From: Cytobacillus kochii
GTDB lineage: Bacteria; Bacillota; Bacilli; Bacillales; Cytobacillaceae
Reading direction: 5' to 3'
Length of the DNA: 64,000 bases
Assembly: GCF_020171845.1 (NCBI RefSeq)
Contig: NZ_JAIVAM010000003.1
Span: 529,836 to 593,835, forward strand
Positions within the stretch are counted from its first letter, which is position 1; every line of letters starts with the position of its first letter. Under the pieces are notes generated by a model, which saw only the letters and a program-made list of their open reading frames with translations, ran no database searches and was not told where the DNA came from. The position numbers were made by a program, and so were the translations under genes. This document shows, one piece after another, positions 43,993-51,345 of the stretch.

Positions 43993-45771
43993 TTGGACTT
44001 TAATAATAAGCAACTTGAAGCAATTAATCATTATGAAGGAGCATGTGGAGTTATAGCTGGTGCAGGAAGTGGGAAATCTACAGTATTAATCAATAGGATT
44101 AAAACATTAGTTGAAAAACATAGAGTTCCTGAAAGGGATATATTAATTATTTCCTTTACAAGTGCTACTGCTAAGGAGTTAAAAGCCAAGCTTAATGGCT
44201 TTGGGTTAACCCAAGTAAAAACAGGAACATTTCATGCAATTTGTAGAGATATCCTTTCAAAGAGTGGATACTTAAATGGGAAAACGTTGATACCTGAATA
44301 CAAAAGAGAACAAGCAATTGTATCAAAAGAAACTAAATTAGACACTGAGGCGATTCTGTCTTTTATAGGCTATCAGAAGAATTATTTAAAGAGTGTTACA
44401 GATGAGTTTGAACACTTCGAGAGTGAATACACCCAAGATGAATTAAGACGCTTTTATCGGGGATATGAGAGCTTTAAAGACAAGAATCATTTCTATGATC
44501 ACGAAGATACGTTAATTGAAGCGCTGAGGGTGCTAGAGAAGAAGAAAATTCACTATACATTCCCATTTTTATTAGTGGATGAGCATCAGGATTCTAATTT
44601 GGTTCAAAATGAATTAATTAAGCATCTATGTCCGAGTAGAAATATTATGTGCGTACAAGATTATAGACAGGCTATCTATGGCTTTAGAGGAAGCAATCCT
44701 GAGTTCTCAATGAATTTTGATAAAGAATACCCTGGTGCAAAGATTATTAACTTGGATATTAATTACCGTTCACCAGCGAATGTAGTAGATAAAGCAAATC
44801 ATTTTATTAAGAGATATTATGGGGATTTCAAGCATTATTCTGATTCAATTGCTCATTTAAAGGATAGGGGGATTATTTCTAAAGATGTTTTCTATTCATC
44901 AGAAGAAGAAGGGTTATCAGTAGCTGAGAAGATTGAAAGTTTAATTGGATCAGGTGAAGATATTAATCAAATTGCAGTTCTATTTAGAAACAATTCACAA
45001 GTGAGTAATGTAGAATATGAATTGAAATTGAGAAATATTAGCTATTACAATGCCAAGGGTGGAAGTTTCTTTAAACGAAGAGAAATAGCAGCAATCATTT
45101 CTTATTTAAGATTAATTAGTAATCCACATGATGATGTTGCATTTGATAGTGTATTTAGATTTAGAAATTATCCAATTCAATTCTTCTCTAATAAGTTGTA
45201 TAACGATATAAAATCATTTTCAGGTGTACATAATTTATCTATATTTGAAACGCTAACTAGTCCAGAATTTAAATATGATAAGCCATTCCAAAGGAAAAAC
45301 GCAAAAGAATTTTGTGATATGATCAACAATCTTAGAAAACAATATGATAAAGGGATTTCAGTAACAACTATGATTGACAATCTAATTAAGGCATTTAAAT
45401 TTGAAACATACATATACAATAACTCTAACAATAAGGAAGAGCTTGAAGATAAAATGAAATCTCTCAGTCTATTAAAAAGTTTTGTTAAGAATAATAACCT
45501 TGAACAGTTTATTAACTTTACATATAGCAATAAGCAGAATAAACATAAAGAGAAAGATAGTGTGAAACTTATGACTGTACATGGAAGTAAGGGATTAGAA
45601 TATAAACATGTATTTCTTATAGGAGTGGAAGATGGAAAGTTCCCTTCTGACAAATCAGATATTTTGGAGGAGGCCAGATTATTTTATGTAGCTGTGACTA
45701 GACCAAAAGAAAACTTATATGTTAGTGAGATTGGAAGGGATAATCAATTTGTGAAAGAATACTTTAATTAA
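43993..45771 (+). CDS. UvrD/Rep-type SF1A helicase
   Basis: The 592-residue product shows the SF1A motifs in order: AGAGSGKSTVLINRI (Walker A, about 22), FTSATAKELKAKL, LLVDEHQDSN (motif II, about 195), VQDYRQAIYGFRG (motif III), INYRSPANVVD (motif IV), VKLMTVHGSKGLEYKHVFLIGVEDGKFPS (motif V) and RLFYVAVTRPKENLYVS (motif VI). It is shorter than host PcrA and probably acts in phage replication. TTG start with AGGAGG 9 bases upstream. Confidence 0.95.
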   Translation: MDFNNKQLEAINHYEGACGVIAGAGSGKSTVLINRIKTLVEKHRVPERDILIISFTSATAKELKAKLNGFGLTQVKTGTFHAICRDILSKSGYLNGKTLIPEYKREQAIVSKETKLDTEAILSFIGYQKNYLKSVTDEFEHFESEYTQDELRRFYRGYESFKDKNHFYDHEDTLIEALRVLEKKKIHYTFPFLLVDEHQDSNLVQNELIKHLCPSRNIMCVQDYRQAIYGFRGSNPEFSMNFDKEYPGAKIINLDINYRSPANVVDKANHFIKRYYGDFKHYSDSIAHLKDRGIISKDVFYSSEEEGLSVAEKIESLIGSGEDINQIAVLFRNNSQVSNVEYELKLRNISYYNAKGGSFFKRREIAAIISYLRLISNPHDDVAFDSVFRFRNYPIQFFSNKLYNDIKSFSGVHNLSIFETLTSPEFKYDKPFQRKNAKEFCDMINNLRKQYDKGISVTTMIDNLIKAFKFETYIYNNSNNKEELEDKMKSLSLLKSFVKNNNLEQFINFTYSNKQNKHKEKDSVKLMTVHGSKGLEYKHVFLIGVEDGKFPSDKSDILEEARLFYVAVTRPKENLYVSEIGRDNQFVKEYFN

Positions 45772-45788
45772 AATTAAATTAATACAAA
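45766..45788 (+). promoter_or_regulatory. Directional motif copy after UvrD gene
   Basis: AATTAAAATTAAATTAATA right at the UvrD stop, followed within 15 bases by the terminator at 45801. Confidence 0.5.
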
Positions 45789-45800
45789 ATAATTAATAAT

Positions 45801-45829
45801 AGACAACCGATATGGGTTGTCTTTTTTTT
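45801..45829 (+). terminator. Rho-independent terminator after UvrD
   Basis: Perfect 8-bp stem AGACAACC / GGTTGTCT with a 6-base loop, then TTTTTTTG. Confidence 0.9.
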
Positions 45830-46816
45830 GTTATAATATGGAAAATTTTAGTGGTAAAATGAAAAAAGTTGGATAATTTTAGGTTAAAATTTGTGTAGTC
45901 GTGATATATCTTTGAGAGGTAATTATTGATAGCTAATAGGTATAAAGTGTTGATTAGCAAGGAGAAATGGGGATTTATAGGCAGGAAGGATGACAAATGG
46001 ATAATGACGATAACATGTGATCGTGGAAATGGGAAAATAGAAGGTCAAAGTGGGTGATAAAGCCAGTGTTTATTAGGGAAATGTTATGTGGGGAATGTAG
46101 AGAGAATAGGGGGAAAGAAGATGTAGTCGTGAAAGTGTAGATGTATCAAGGGCTGGGAGGGAGTCTGAGGAGTGAAAAGGGGAAAATTGATGTAAATTTA
46201 GGGGAGTGTGAAAGAGGAAGAATGTAGGTGTATCAAGGGATGTAGTCGTGCGTTGACGATAACATTTACGATAACAATTAGGGTGAAAATAAGGATAATT
46301 GAGTGAGAAAGGGAGAGTGAAGAAAATGGGATAAGATGGAAAATTCGAGATGGTGTGTGAATGGAAGTGCTAGGTGGATATTTTACCATAATAGCCAAAA
46401 TATGGATGTTTTTAATCCCCCCATACCCTTAAAAAAGCGGTGATAATATCTGTTAACTACGTATTATGTAAATATAATCCAATTATAAATAAATACTGTT
46501 GATTGAGTTTATTTATAATATGGTAGAGCTTATTCAAAAAAATTTTTACATTTATACTAATTTTGCCAGTTTTAATTATATCTATATGGATAAAATCGCA
46601 TAATAACATGTGGAAAAAAATGTAAGTATTCATATCTAACTATTCACCTTGTCACACTTTACACTCACACTCATACTATAACCATTAGCTATAATATTTA
46701 CATTTACATAAACTCTACTTATACTATTCTTTATACTTTCATTCCCATCCTTCACACTTATCCATATCCTACTCTTATCACTCTATCAATTTAACCAAAA
46801 ATTTTACTCTATTTTA
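45830..46816. other. Non-coding region with strong strand asymmetry, origin candidate
   Basis: No convincing gene is present. From 45840 to about 46400 the plus strand is rich in G and A with few C. From about 46630 to 46800 it is rich in C and T with few G. The purine half contains three copies of TGTAGTCGTG (45896, 46123, 46241), TATCAAGGG twice and CGATAAC three times. A perfect inverted repeat is at 46482-46519. Near-matches to DnaA boxes are TGTGGAAAA (about 46610) and TTATCCATA (about 46758). Confidence 0.6.
46482..46519. repeat. Perfect 12-bp inverted repeat at the skew switch
   Basis: ATTATAAATAAA (46482-46493) and TTTATTTATAAT (46508-46519) are exact inverses with 14 bases between, at the boundary of the purine-rich and pyrimidine-rich halves. 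Confidence 0.75.
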
Positions 46817-46837
46817 TTTAAAAATAACTTAATATAT
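46817..46837 (+). promoter_or_regulatory. Directional motif copy upstream of promoter
   Basis: ATTTAAAAATAACTTAATA directly upstream of the TATACA-17-TATAAT promoter. Confidence 0.65.
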
Positions 46838-46838
46838 G

Positions 46839-46867
46839 TATACAAATATACTATTCTATGCTATAAT
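46839..46867 (+). promoter_or_regulatory. Sigma-A promoter
   Basis: TATACA and TATAAT with a 17-base spacer. The same hexamer pair and spacer recur at 47408. Confidence 0.65.
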
Positions 46868-46902
46868 TATTAATAGATAGAGGAAAGGAGGTGTACATAA
46901 AT

Positions 46903-47085
46903 GTGATAAATTTAGTAACAGTAACAGCGGTTCTTGCAATAGTAACCTCGGCAACAATCATCATTATAAATTTACTTACAGCAATAGAAAAGATACTTAC
47001 TATCATAGAAAGAACGAGGTCAATAAAGCAAAATAAAAAACCTTCTCCTAAACGCCCAAGTTATAGAAGAAGGTACCGCAAATAA
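46903..47085 (+). CDS. Small membrane protein with basic tail
   Basis: About 60 residues: one hydrophobic helix (VTAVLAIVTSATIIIINLLTAIEKIL) and an Arg/Lys-rich end (PSPKRPSYRRRYRK). The layout resembles type I toxin or holin-like peptides. GTG 46903 is 11 bases from GGAGG, while an upstream GTG (46891) is part of the ribosome site. It has its own promoter directly upstream. Confidence 0.55.
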   Translation: MINLVTVTAVLAIVTSATIIIINLLTAIEKILTIIERTRSIKQNKKPSPKRPSYRRRYRK

Positions 47086-47092
47086 TGAATTG

Positions 47093-47121
47093 CCTAGGGA
47101 AGAAGATACTTCTTCTCTAGG
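47093..47121 (+). repeat. 13-bp hairpin between two small membrane genes
   Basis: CCTAGGGAAGAAG pairs with CTTCTTCTCTAGG (one G-U) around a 3-base loop. No T run follows. It may protect or attenuate the downstream message. Confidence 0.6.
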
Positions 47122-47336
47122 TGATAACTGTTACTATTATAGCTCACATTTTAATGATTATGCAAACAATTAGAAAATATTTAAGCATCCTGTATTTAAC
47201 CTTTGCTTTCCTGTATCTGCTTTTTAGAATGACAATAGAGAAAACTACAACTTTGATCCTGGTAGCTGATATTATGATCACTATTGCAGCCTTAGTTACA
47301 TTAGTTACAATCTGGATTAATAAAAGAAATTCTTAA
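47121..47336 (+). CDS. Small two-helix membrane protein
   Basis: Up to 71 residues with two hydrophobic segments (YLSILYLTFAFLYLLF and LILVADIMITIAALVTLVTIWI). There is no clear ribosome site before GTG 47121 or ATG 47154, so expression may depend on the upstream gene. The gene is followed by a terminator, forming a two-gene membrane unit. Confidence 0.5.
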   Translation: MITVTIIAHILMIMQTIRKYLSILYLTFAFLYLLFRMTIEKTTTLILVADIMITIAALVTLVTIWINKRNS

Positions 47337-47363
47337 GCTAGCCTTTAATGGCTGGCTTTTTTT
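47335..47363 (+). terminator. Rho-independent terminator
   Basis: AAGCTAGCC pairs with GGCTGGCTT (one G-U), loop TTTAAT, then a run of T. Confidence 0.85.
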
Positions 47364-47384
47364 AAAAAAAAAGTTTATATATTT

Positions 47385-47405
47385 AATTAAAAATAACTTA
47401 ATACA
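47385..47405 (+). promoter_or_regulatory. Directional motif copy upstream of promoter
   Basis: AATTAAAAATAACTTAATA directly before the promoter at 47408. Confidence 0.7.
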
Positions 47406-47407
47406 AC

Positions 47408-47436
47408 TATACAATTACTAGTTTATGTGTTATAAT
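47408..47436 (+). promoter_or_regulatory. Sigma-A promoter
   Basis: TATACA, 17 bases, TATAAT, about 50 bases before the 47485 gene. Confidence 0.65.
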
Positions 47437-47484
47437 TAATTATAGATAAAGCGTTACATAAAAACATTTAGGAGGTTAGTAACA

Positions 47485-48063
47485 ATGCTTACTAAAAACC
47501 AGTTTTCACAAATGCAATCAAATATTTATAATTCTATGGCTAGTCAAGGAATGACTTTTAATCCTTCAGTTGATTGCAGAAATGATTTAATTAATCACTA
47601 TGGTTACTCTCGTTTAGCTGTATCTAACATGTCAGATGGTGAAGTGTTTCAGCTTATGGATGAAATTGAAGCAGCGGAAAAAGGTATCCCAAATGATGAA
47701 ACTAGTCTTCCTATCCATCTAGAAAGTGAACGTTGCGATTGTGGAGGAAAATTAAAAGTAAGTTTTGTTGATTGTGAGACTCGCGGAGACTGTGAAATTT
47801 ATCATTGTAAATGTAAGGTCTGCAATAAAGAAATTTCATTTAATTATGCAGAAGAATGGTATGAATATGATGAACAAGATGCTTTCGGTGACCTCTTAAA
47901 TGACTTAGATAATGCGTGTTTCAGAGGGCATTTTGATCGAGCTAAAGAAGTTTATCAAGATGCTAACACATTTATTAAAAAAGGAAATAATAAATCCAAT
48001 CTTAAAGAAATGCTATCTAAAAAGCTAAACTATTTAAGTAAATACAATATTGACTTTGAATAA
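47485..48063 (+). CDS. Zinc-ribbon-containing protein, unknown function
   Basis: The 192-residue product carries two zinc-knuckle pairs (CDCGG and CKCKVC) near residues 83-115 between helical regions. It starts its own promoter unit upstream of the clamp gene and probably belongs with replication. No family recognised. Confidence 0.65.
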   Translation: MLTKNQFSQMQSNIYNSMASQGMTFNPSVDCRNDLINHYGYSRLAVSNMSDGEVFQLMDEIEAAEKGIPNDETSLPIHLESERCDCGGKLKVSFVDCETRGDCEIYHCKCKVCNKEISFNYAEEWYEYDEQDAFGDLLNDLDNACFRGHFDRAKEVYQDANTFIKKGNNKSNLKEMLSKKLNYLSKYNIDFE

Positions 48064-48086
48064 ATTTGAAATTTGCTTAATGTATA

Positions 48087-48108
48087 AATTAAAAATAAAT
48101 TTATATCG
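48087..48108 (+). promoter_or_regulatory. Directional motif copy before the clamp gene
   Basis: AATTAAAAATAAATTTATA running straight into the clamp ribosome site CGGAGGA, so any transcript starting here would begin at the ribosome site. Confidence 0.65.
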
Positions 48109-48119
48109 GAGGAATTAAA

Positions 48120-49247
48120 ATGACAACAAAAACTGAAGTGTTAACAAAAATATCTATGAATGCTAATGCAATGAAGGAACTAAAGAATGTAATAAAAAAA
48201 CATAAGCATAATAAACTCTATCCTATTTTATCTAATGTAAAAGTTGATATATTAAACAATACAACTATTAAAGTAAGTCACGCTAATTTTGATCAAACCC
48301 AAACAATAAAAGAGATAGACACAATTTTTAATGAATATTCTCAGCCTATTAGTTTTTTAATTCCAATTGATACACTTAAAAAAGTAAAAGGTATTAAGAA
48401 AGATTCTATATATGGGTTCACAATTGAAGAAAATAAAATAACATTTAATAATAATGGAATTAGTCAAACCTGGGTTTCTGTAAACGCTGATAATTACCCT
48501 AAAACAGCAAATACAAAGTCATTTGAAACTATAGGATTTATCAATAGTTCTGATTTAGATAATTTAAAACTTGCTGCTATTTCAACAGCAAAAATTGATT
48601 CAAGACCAATATTGCAAACTGTTTTAATTCGTAATAGTAAAATCATATCAACTGATTCACATAGATTATATAGCGCACCCACTGATTTGGAATATAATGC
48701 AGATATCATTATTCATAAAAACTTAATTGAAACAATTGCAGCCAATGAAAGCGGAAAAACATTTAAAGGAATGATTAAAAGTAATGGGAAACAACTTTCA
48801 ATTGAAACTGAAAAAGGAATTTACATACACAATGCTGAAGTAGGAAACTATCCAGATGTAAACAGATTAATTCCAGATAGCTTTAATCAGTATTTAAATA
48901 TTTTAAATATTGATCAATTTAAAGATATCTTAAGCAATATGCACACATTAACAAAGAATGAGCGTAATAATACTGTATACCTGGAAGTAGTTGACCGTCA
49001 CACGCTTAAATTGAGCGCTCAGAATAGTCAAGGTGAAACAATTGAAACAACTATAGGAATCACTGGGCACCATATAGAAGAAGGGTTTAAAATGGCTTGC
49101 TCTTCACTCTATATGAAGGAAGCTATCAAACAACTGGACTGTATGAATGATTTAACATTAAATATTGTTTCTAATTTAAGGCCATTCACAATAACAACTA
49201 AAGAAAACAATAAGACTAGCTTAATTCTTCCTGTAAGAACATACTAA
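48120..49247 (+). CDS. DNA polymerase sliding clamp (DnaN-like beta subunit)
   Basis: The 375-residue product has the three-domain clamp layout: KHKHNKLYPILSNVKVDIL (first domain), IDSRPILQTVLIRNSKIISTDSHRLYSAP (the classical SDGHRL block, here TDSHRL) and the end SLILPVRTY, identical in form to the C-terminus of host DnaN. It would tether a phage or host polymerase. No polymerase gene is visible in this window. Confidence 0.92.
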   Translation: MTTKTEVLTKISMNANAMKELKNVIKKHKHNKLYPILSNVKVDILNNTTIKVSHANFDQTQTIKEIDTIFNEYSQPISFLIPIDTLKKVKGIKKDSIYGFTIEENKITFNNNGISQTWVSVNADNYPKTANTKSFETIGFINSSDLDNLKLAAISTAKIDSRPILQTVLIRNSKIISTDSHRLYSAPTDLEYNADIIIHKNLIETIAANESGKTFKGMIKSNGKQLSIETEKGIYIHNAEVGNYPDVNRLIPDSFNQYLNILNIDQFKDILSNMHTLTKNERNNTVYLEVVDRHTLKLSAQNSQGETIETTIGITGHHIEEGFKMACSSLYMKEAIKQLDCMNDLTLNIVSNLRPFTITTKENNKTSLILPVRTY

Positions 49248-49268
49248 TTTAAAAATAAATTAATATAA
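49246..49268 (+). promoter_or_regulatory. Directional motif copy after the clamp gene
   Basis: AATTTAAAAATAAATTAATA overlapping the clamp stop and followed at once by the terminator hairpin. Confidence 0.55.
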
Positions 49269-49311
49269 GTGGTGTTGTCTAGTTTATAAGATGATATCAC
49301 TTATTTTCTTT
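49266..49311 (+). terminator. Rho-independent terminator after the clamp gene
   Basis: A 14-bp stem with G-U pairs (TAAGTGGTGTTGTC / GATGATATCACTTA), 10-base loop, then TTTTCTTT. Confidence 0.75.
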
Positions 49312-49373
49312 AGATGAACTCATAAAACTAGGACTATAAATAATGAGAAATGGAAATAAAGTTTAAAAAATTT

Positions 49374-49395
49374 AATTAAAAATAACTTAATACTA
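49374..49395 (+). promoter_or_regulatory. Directional motif copy upstream of promoter
   Basis: AATTAAAAATAACTTAATA immediately before the -35 of the promoter at 49396. Confidence 0.7.
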
Positions 49396-49424
49396 TTGTG
49401 TTTAAATATGATTTATTGTATAAT
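49396..49424 (+). promoter_or_regulatory. Sigma-A promoter
   Basis: TTGTGT, 17 bases, TATAAT, upstream of the 49474 gene. Confidence 0.7.
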
Positions 49425-49473
49425 TAAATTAGTTGATAGGTACAACAACATTTCAGAAAAAGGAGTGGATAAA

Positions 49474-50142
49474 ATGTTAACTAATGAACAGTTGGAAAAT
49501 TTGACAATAAAAAGAAATAAAGAAAATGTTAAACACACGGTTGATGTTATGAATAATGAAGAATTAAAAAGTTATAGAGAAAATTGTGTTGCTGCAATTG
49601 AAAGACAAGAAGACAGAATTAAAAAAGCTAAGTTAGGAAGTATAATGCAAAAAATAGCTATTGAAACAAAAGAAGAATTGGAAGGTTATGTCGCCTATAT
49701 TGACGCTGTTACATCTGAAAAGATGAACGCTGATGCAGTAATTGATCAATTCTTAGCAAATTGGAAAGAAAATGTATTCAATTATTACTTAAAAATGAGA
49801 AAAGAATATGAAGCAATTAGAGGGAGTTATAATGAACGAATGACTTTTCTCAATAAGGTTACAAAGGCTGATTACAATATGATTGTGAGATACTCAGAAA
49901 GCATGATAAATAAAGATTTAGATAAAGATGTAAGACACAAGAAAATGAAATTTTATCAAACAATCACTAAGAAAGCTGGAAACATTTTAGAAGTTATAGA
50001 AATGTACTTAGGAAGTAACGGAGAAATCAACGGAATTATAAAAGGTGATAAAGAAACAGTAAGAATAGAAACAATCACAGCGGGAGGATACAACATACAA
50101 AAAGCACATTTTAGAGTATTAGTTAAAAAAAAGAAATTCTAA
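49474..50142 (+). CDS. Helical charged protein, unknown function
   Basis: The 222-residue product is almost entirely helical and rich in Lys/Glu (IERQEDRIKKAKLGSIMQKIAIETKEEL). The ATG at 49474 has AAAGGAGTGG upstream. The longer frame to 49396 runs through the promoter and is rejected. Early-type gene behind its own promoter. No family recognised. Confidence 0.65.
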   Translation: MLTNEQLENLTIKRNKENVKHTVDVMNNEELKSYRENCVAAIERQEDRIKKAKLGSIMQKIAIETKEELEGYVAYIDAVTSEKMNADAVIDQFLANWKENVFNYYLKMRKEYEAIRGSYNERMTFLNKVTKADYNMIVRYSESMINKDLDKDVRHKKMKFYQTITKKAGNILEVIEMYLGSNGEINGIIKGDKETVRIETITAGGYNIQKAHFRVLVKKKKF

Positions 50143-50164
50143 TTTTATACAGGGGGTGGATAAT

Positions 50165-50320
50165 ATGGAATTTACAATTAAATTCGGTAAGATTGGCTTT
50201 TCATTTTCAATCGGCAAAGAAAGCAAACGTCATAAACAAATTCACAATTTCTCAATTAGCAAAATATGGTTTGATGATAATGGTGACGTTGATTTTGCGA
50301 AAGATGTCTTTTCAATATAG
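50165..50320 (+). CDS. Small protein, unknown
   Basis: A 51-residue product (FTIKFGKIGFSFSIGKESKRH) of alternating strands, with ribosome site GGGGGTGG. It is followed by a palindrome of the ATAAAA...TTTTAT family. Confidence 0.6.
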   Translation: MEFTIKFGKIGFSFSIGKESKRHKQIHNFSISKIWFDDNGDVDFAKDVFSI

Positions 50321-50339
50321 ATAAAATGTTGATTTTATA
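50321..50339 (+). repeat. ATAAAA-n6-TTTTAT intergenic palindrome
   Basis: ATAAAATGTTGATTTTATA directly after a stop codon. Confidence 0.6.
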
Positions 50340-50357
50340 ATGAAAGGGAATGATAAA

Positions 50358-50591
50358 ATGGCGACAATTATAGAAGCAAATGATATTAAAGTAGGCACTC
50401 AATTAGCGGAAAACGATGGTTTTTTATGGGTAGTTGATGAAATTGTAAAAGAAACACCGAAAACAATAACCGTTCGTATCTGTTCAGACTATTCAAGTTT
50501 TGAAAATCATTGGAAAATCAAAAGAGATGGTACAAAAGGTGGCTTAATTAAGTCATTTAGAAAAACCACTCAACTATATGGTATTATTTGA
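50358..50591 (+). CDS. Small protein, unknown
   Basis: The 77-residue product (ATIIEANDIKVGTQLAENDGFLWVVDEIVKETPKTITVRI) has a beta-rich, SH3-like pattern. The ATG at 50358 has AAAGGGA 8 bases upstream. Confidence 0.6.
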   Translation: MATIIEANDIKVGTQLAENDGFLWVVDEIVKETPKTITVRICSDYSSFENHWKIKRDGTKGGLIKSFRKTTQLYGII

Positions 50592-50610
50592 TAAAATGTT
50601 CATTTTAATA
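50591..50610 (+). repeat. ATAAAA-n6-TTTTAT intergenic palindrome
   Basis: ATAAAATGTTCATTTTAATA at the stop of the previous gene, the second such copy in this area. Confidence 0.6.
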
Positions 50611-50626
50611 AAACTTTATATAATGG

Positions 50627-50710
50627 ATGGAAAAAGAAAAGTTAGTTATTGAAATTGAATACAATGAGGATCAACTGATTAAAAATCATACAACATTAGA
50701 AAATGAATAA
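50627..50710 (+). CDS. Possible 27-residue peptide
   Basis: ATG frame rich in Glu (EKEKLVIEIEYNEDQL). It lacks a convincing ribosome site, so the call is doubtful. Confidence 0.25.
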   Translation: MEKEKLVIEIEYNEDQLIKNHTTLENE

Positions 50711-50718
50711 AAATTATT

Positions 50719-50740
50719 AATTATAAATAACTTAATATAA
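50719..50740 (+). promoter_or_regulatory. Directional motif copy
   Basis: AATTATAAATAACTTAATA, about 36 bases before the 50776 gene. Confidence 0.65.
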
Positions 50741-50775
50741 TATAATTAAATATTATTTAATAATGGGGGATTAAT

Positions 50776-50976
50776 ATGAATCAAACAACTTTACACCTTA
50801 TCTATAAAGCAATGATGTATACAGCAAGACAACTAAATGAAGGAGAGCCATTGCACGATAAATATTTTGATCTTGAGAACATGATTGACGAAAGAAACGA
50901 TTATGATTTAGAAGATATGAAAGATAATATTGAAATTGTATATAGTTTGATAGATAAAGATAGACTAGAATTTTAA
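50776..50976 (+). CDS. Small acidic helical protein
   Basis: The 66-residue product is helical and acidic (NMIDERNDYDLEDMKDNIEIVYSLI). Ribosome site GGGGGA is 7 bases before ATG. No family recognised. Confidence 0.6.
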   Translation: MNQTTLHLIYKAMMYTARQLNEGEPLHDKYFDLENMIDERNDYDLEDMKDNIEIVYSLIDKDRLEF

Positions 50977-50991
50977 TAGGAGGCATTACCT

Positions 50992-51246
50992 TTGAAACGG
51001 TTAACGCTGCACCATGTGAAGGGTTCGGAAAAGGTTGATATTGATTTCTTTAAAATGGAATATGTGTATACAACTGAACATTATGACAATGTATCATATG
51101 CTGAAGCAAAAAGCATATTAAATAATTTAATTAAAAAATATGGCCTGGACAATACAACTGAAGTAACACAATTTTACTATGATGATAATGATTTATATTT
51201 AGATCATAGTAAAGGTGTGTTAGAAGAAATAATAAATAAATTTTAA
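50992..51246 (+). CDS. Small protein, unknown
   Basis: The 84-residue product has TTG start 8 bases after AGGAGG. Strand-helix pattern (LTLHHVKGSEKVDIDFFKMEYVY, EAKSILNNLIKKYG), acidic. Co-transcribed with the preceding gene. Confidence 0.6.
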   Translation: MKRLTLHHVKGSEKVDIDFFKMEYVYTTEHYDNVSYAEAKSILNNLIKKYGLDNTTEVTQFYYDDNDLYLDHSKGVLEEIINKF

Positions 51247-51267
51247 TTGAAAATAAATTAATATAAG
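51245..51267 (+). promoter_or_regulatory. Directional motif copy upstream of promoter
   Basis: AATTGAAAATAAATTAATA immediately upstream of the promoter at 51270. Confidence 0.7.
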
Positions 51268-51269
51268 TA

Positions 51270-51298
51270 TTGTTATTCGTTTATATTTGTTATATAAT
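51270..51298 (+). promoter_or_regulatory. Sigma-A promoter flanked by two motif copies
   Basis: TTGTTA, 17 bases, TATAAT. A second motif copy starts 3 bases after the -10, so the promoter lies between two copies. Confidence 0.7.
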
Positions 51299-51300
51299 TT

Positions 51301-51322
51301 AATTATAAATAAGTTAATAAAA
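51301..51322 (+). promoter_or_regulatory. Directional motif copy downstream of the -10
   Basis: AATTATAAATAAGTTAATA followed by AAA, just 3 bases after TATAAT and 24 bases before the start codon. Confidence 0.6.
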
Positions 51323-51345
51323 ACAAATTTCAAGGAGTGGTTAAA

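Noticed and set aside
45177..45653. 158-codon minus-strand frame inside the UvrD-like gene
   Set aside because: It is antisense to a well-supported helicase, has low-complexity Ser/Leu composition and no ribosome site.
46198..46398. 66-codon minus-strand frame in the purine-rich region
   Set aside because: Ser/His/Ile-rich product from skewed composition, no ribosome site.
45840..46430. A large structured RNA of the GOLLD/ROOL kind
   Set aside because: The segment has too few C and too little pairing potential for an ornate RNA, and no terminator follows.
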